Part shown: positions 28,599-30,935 of the stretch, one piece after another
Numbering within the stretch: position 1 is the stretch's first letter
How the letters are laid out: each line of letters opens with the position of its first letter
Source: DAOTVC01 sp034437215
GTDB taxonomy: Bacteria > Chloroflexota > Anaerolineae > B4-G1 > SLSP01
Assembly (NCBI GenBank): GCA_034437215.1
Contig: DAOTVC010000042.1
Coordinates: 1 to 30,935 of the forward strand
DNA: 30,935 bases
Direction of reading: 5' to 3'
The notes under the pieces: generated by a model
What the model saw: only the letters and a program-made list of their open reading frames with translations
The model's database searches: none
Told to the model about the DNA's origin: nothing
Program-made: the position numbers and the translations under genes

Positions 28599-29486
28599 AT
28601 GTTCCGTGATCGCATTCAAGATAAGTATGACCAGCTATCTCCGCGCTTCCGTGTGTTGGCCGACTTCATTTTAGAGAACACACTGGACGTAGGATTTGTC
28701 ACGGCGACGGAGCTCGCGCGGCGGGTAGGCGTCGATCCTGCTACCGTCGTGCGCTTCTCTCAGGAGGTAGGTTACTCCGGTTACCGCGAGCTCTCCCGCG
28801 AAATCAAACAGTACATCAACAACAAGTTGGCCCTTCGCTACAAGGAAGGCGCCCCGGAAGCCGAGGGGCTGGCAGGAGAGGTCGCCGTCCTGGCCGACGA
28901 GCTGAGCGATCGCATCCTCGGCTTCAAAGCCGATGCCGAGCAGATCGCAGAGGCCGCGCACATGCTCCACAGCGCCTCCCAGGTCTTCGTTATCTGCAAG
29001 GGAGAAGGGCACGGCATCGCTTCTCTCTGGAGCACCTACTTGAATATCATCGGGATCGAGGCGCGCGCCGTCAAATCGGACGTAGCGCAAGGAGCTCTCA
29101 TGCTGCGGGACAGCGAAGCCGATGACCTCATCGTCCTGATCTCCCTGGGCCTCGACCCCGACGCTCAGAGCGGGCACCTGTTGAACGTCGCCCAGGAGCG
29201 CGGCCTCAAGACCCTCGCCCTCACCACCAGCCCCACCCTGATCCCCGCCCGCGAAGCCGACCTCAACCTCACCGTCCCCGCCAAGACACCCTCCGGCTAC
29301 CCCTCCTTCGACACCCTCATGGCCCTCCTCTCCCTCCTGTGGCAGGCGTTGATCAAGATCAACGAGCAGCAGAGCCGCGCAGGGGTGGCGGGCATCACGG
29401 AGACCCTGCGCTCCCTCGTGGAGAGAGACGAGGAGCTGCCGGAGTACGACGTCGCAGCCGTCCTGCGCCTCTGGGAACAGGGCTGA
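28599..29486 (+). CDS. RpiR-family transcriptional regulator (HTH_6 + SIS)
   Basis: 295 residues. An N-terminal HTH_6 DNA-binding domain covers about 1-77: LSPRFRVLADFILEN, then TATELARRVGVDPATVVRFS and GYSGYRELSREIKQY. The SIS sugar-phosphate-binding domain covers about 115-250 (VFVICKGEGHGIASLW, DLIVLISLGLDPDAQSG). RpiR proteins sense phosphosugars and regulate sugar catabolism or cell-wall sugar use. The ATG at 28599 has GGAGG with eight-base spacing; an in-frame TTG five codons earlier overlaps the site and is rejected. The gene is divergent from rpe across 237 bp, which suggests control of pentose phosphate flux or autoregulation. The SIS domain lacks the usual GxGxS start, reading GEGHG, so the ligand site may be altered. 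Confidence 0.88.
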   Translation: MFRDRIQDKYDQLSPRFRVLADFILENTLDVGFVTATELARRVGVDPATVVRFSQEVGYSGYRELSREIKQYINNKLALRYKEGAPEAEGLAGEVAVLADELSDRILGFKADAEQIAEAAHMLHSASQVFVICKGEGHGIASLWSTYLNIIGIEARAVKSDVAQGALMLRDSEADDLIVLISLGLDPDAQSGHLLNVAQERGLKTLALTTSPTLIPAREADLNLTVPAKTPSGYPSFDTLMALLSLLWQALIKINEQQSRAGVAGITETLRSLVERDEELPEYDVAAVLRLWEQG

Positions 29487-29506
29487 ACATACCCTAACAC
29501 TTCCGT

Positions 29507-29547
29507 GTAACGGGGGGCGGGGACAGCTAGCTGTCCCCGCCCGTTAC
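29507..29547. terminator. Long palindrome between convergent regulator and esterase genes
   Basis: GTAACGGG..GCGGGGACAG (29507-29526) and CTGTCCCCGCCCGTTAC (29531-29547) pair over about 17 bp, separated by CTAG. There is no T run on either strand, so a bidirectional hairpin terminator is likely but not certain. Confidence 0.55.
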
Positions 29548-29569
29548 GTACTACTACCGTGCTGACGCC

Positions 29570-30622
29570 TCAGGAGCCCTCCTCCACCGCCTCGGGGGTC
29601 GCCACCGGCTCCTCCCACGCGGGCAGCTCCTCCACAAAACGAGGCCAGGTGCGGGTGTAGAAGCGCAGGTAGTCGGGAAGGCCCAGACGCCACAGCCGAT
29701 CGACGTGAGCGCCCTCGTGCACCTGGTAGGTGACGTCTGCCCCCTTCTCGAGGAGAAGATCACGCAACCGGATGGTCGCGGCCCTCGTCCAATCCGCATC
29801 CCCGGCGTCCAGATAGATACGCTGACCGGGAGCACCGGCCTCCGCCAGCAGGAAGGGGTCATAGGCCGGTAGGGGATGGTTAACGGCGAGAGCAGGGCTG
29901 TGCCCACCGACGATCCCAAAGAGGTCGGGGTATAGCAGACCGATCTCCAGGGACCAGACCCCACCCCGGGAGATGCCCCCTACGGCCCGCCCCTCGGGCT
30001 GACGCCAGGTCCGGTACTCCTGATCGATGGCGGGCAGCAGTTCGTTCACCAACATACCTTCGAAGGAGTACTCGCCACCGCTGGAATGGATGTAGCGCCC
30101 CTCGGGGTTCGTCACACCGGGCATGACGAGAATCACCGGTCCCACCAACCCTTGAGAGAACCAGGCATCGGCGATATCCGCCACGCCCAACGATTGCCAG
30201 TGATACTCGTTCAAAGGCCACCCGTGCAACAGATAGAGCACCGGGAAGGCGCGCTGGGGATAGTAGTGGTAACAGGGGGGCAGATGTACGAGGTAGTTCA
30301 CCTGCTCCTGCATCGCCTCACTCCAGAAGGTGTGCGCCTTGGTCTTGCCCGTGGAGAGGGGGCAGACGTAAGGGCGGGGAGTGGATGTGGACGTCGGGGT
30401 CGGGGTAAGCGTAGGCGTGGGCGTCGACGTAGGAGTAGCGGTAGGCAGGGGCCTATCGGTGGGAGTGGGAGAGGCAGCGACCGCAGAGGGGATCGTCGCA
30501 CCCGTCGGAGAAGCCACAGCGTTCCCCCCAGCGGTAGCCTGACAGCTCAGCAGCAGTGGCGACAGAAGCAGGAGCCACAGGAAGCGCAGCCCCCTCACGT
30601 GCAATTTCGCTAACCAAGACAT
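29570..30622 (-). CDS. Secreted lipoprotein esterase, esterase D/enterochelin-esterase-like alpha/beta hydrolase
   Basis: 350 residues. A lipoprotein signal ends in LLLSC with the lipidated Cys27. A Thr/Pro/Ser-rich linker (about 38-84) acts as a surface spacer, then a catalytic domain begins near 95. FPVLYLLHGWPLNE holds the oxyanion HG, GISRG carries nucleophile Ser218, DAGDADW supplies the acid (Asp275 or 277) and HEGAHVD the His306. Esterase D-like enzymes hydrolyse small acyl esters; the substrate here is unknown. The frame is open further upstream, but the ATG at 30622 gives the lipobox signal. A promoter (30630-30657) ends seven bases before that ATG, so the transcript is probably leaderless; no strong Shine-Dalgarno is near. 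Confidence 0.88.
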   Translation of the reverse strand: MSWLAKLHVRGLRFLWLLLLSPLLLSCQATAGGNAVASPTGATIPSAVAASPTPTDRPLPTATPTSTPTPTLTPTPTSTSTPRPYVCPLSTGKTKAHTFWSEAMQEQVNYLVHLPPCYHYYPQRAFPVLYLLHGWPLNEYHWQSLGVADIADAWFSQGLVGPVILVMPGVTNPEGRYIHSSGGEYSFEGMLVNELLPAIDQEYRTWRQPEGRAVGGISRGGVWSLEIGLLYPDLFGIVGGHSPALAVNHPLPAYDPFLLAEAGAPGQRIYLDAGDADWTRAATIRLRDLLLEKGADVTYQVHEGAHVDRLWRLGLPDYLRFYTRTWPRFVEELPAWEEPVATPEAVEEGS

Positions 30623-30629
30623 GGTGGCT

Positions 30630-30657
30630 AGTGTAACACCTTCGAGATCTGCGTCAA
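30630..30657 (-). promoter_or_regulatory. Promoter of the esterase gene, leaderless type
   Basis: Minus strand TTGACG (30657-30652), a 16-bp spacer and TACACT (30635-30630); seven bases then lead to the ATG, so transcription should start at or within about one base of it. Confidence 0.6.
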
Positions 30658-30688
30658 GGGATAACGGCGTCCAGGATGCATTGCACAT

Positions 30689-30718
30689 AAAAAAAGACCC
30701 GACCTTCGCGGTCGGGTC
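30689..30718 (-). terminator. Rho-independent terminator of the rRNA operon
   Basis: On the minus strand a 9-bp perfect stem GACCCGACC / GGTCGGGTC with a five-base loop is followed by seven T. It lies 27 bp after the 5S gene. Confidence 0.92.
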
Positions 30719-30745
30719 ACGATAAGACACACAAAAAAGCAAGTC

Positions 30746-30863
30746 TCTTGGCAACGACCTACTCTCCCAGGGGGTCCCCCCCCAAGTACCATCAGCGCTG
30801 GCGGGCTTAACTGCCGGGTTCGGAATGGATCCGGGTGTGGCCCCACCGCTCCGGTCACCAAGA
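30746..30863 (-). rRNA. rrf: 5S ribosomal RNA
   Basis: Read on the minus strand it shows the conserved 5S core: CCACACCCGGATCCATTCCG, GAACCCGGCAGTTAAGC, GCGCTGATGGTACT and GGGAGAGTAGGTCG. The ends CTTGG and CCAAG close helix I, and pairing continues outward to about 30743/30866, so end positions are uncertain by a few bases. The order 5S then terminator implies that 23S lies to the right, outside the window. Confidence 0.94.
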
Positions 30864-30866
30864 GAC

Positions 30867-30935
30867 CTGCTTAGTACACAAGTCCAGGTCTAACATAGAC
30901 AGTCCATCTTTTTGGGTTCCGTAGAACCCCAAGTT
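30867..30935 (-). other. rRNA operon spacer upstream of 5S
   Basis: The transcribed spacer, expected between 23S and 5S, contains GGGTTC/GAACCC (30914-30919, 30924-30929). On the minus strand this stem closes a TACG tetraloop (UNCG type) and is probably a processing hairpin. No tRNA is visible in it. Confidence 0.55.

Overview
The window looks like a piece of a GC-rich bacterial chromosome, most probably Chloroflexota (Anaerolineae/Caldilineae-like). The basis is the third-position C/G bias, a secreted FG-GAP protein ending in a YLPLILRE tail of a kind I associate with that phylum, the rpmB / Asp23 / DAK-kinase / DegV / RecG / CoaD gene order, and single-copy promoters resembling the -35/-10 consensus. 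The taxonomic call is inference from family composition; no search was run.

Left part, 1-8.7 kb, all on the + strand. A truncated DUF1566 protein is followed by a rhomboid protease and a short-chain dehydrogenase. Then come a 41-codon remnant resembling an isochorismatase-type hydrolase, an unrecognised zinc-ribbon-like protein of different codon use, and 400 bp of AT-rich repeats. After these lie an unknown five-helix membrane protein, a pirin, a secreted FG-GAP/DUF11 protein and a zinc-type UroD/MtaA-like methyltransferase. A 120-bp MITE-like element with 12-bp perfect terminal inverted repeats and a 9-bp duplication sits exactly at the ribosome binding site of the FG-GAP gene.

Middle, 8.7-17 kb, mixed strands and accessory in character. 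It holds an SLC13/TrkA-C permease (-), a lone PIN-domain protein (+), an orphan BMP-family lipoprotein (+), the C-terminal debris of a PP2C phosphatase (-), a small one-helix protein (-), a 3-methyladenine DNA glycosylase (+), and a 1027-residue protein with two barrel-like domains around a run of SH3-like repeats (+).

Right part, 17-30.9 kb, mostly - strand housekeeping. It runs through a cyclic 2,3-diphosphoglycerate synthetase-like GTPase, then (in transcription order from the right) rpe, an Asp23/YloU-like protein, the DAK kinase FakA, two DegV/FakB-like proteins, recG, coaD, a coiled-coil protein, rpmF, an Asp23/YqhY-like protein and nusB. rpmB (+) is embedded between the YloU-like gene and rpe. 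This joins several blocks that are neighbours in Firmicutes (rpe-rpmB-yloU-yloV-recG and yqhY-nusB) and links fatty-acid activation to translation and DNA-repair genes. An RpiR-type regulator is divergent from rpe. A lipoprotein esterase and the 5S rRNA of an rRNA operon (- strand, with a clear terminator) close the window.

No CRISPR array, tRNA gene, prophage or intact transposase gene was seen.
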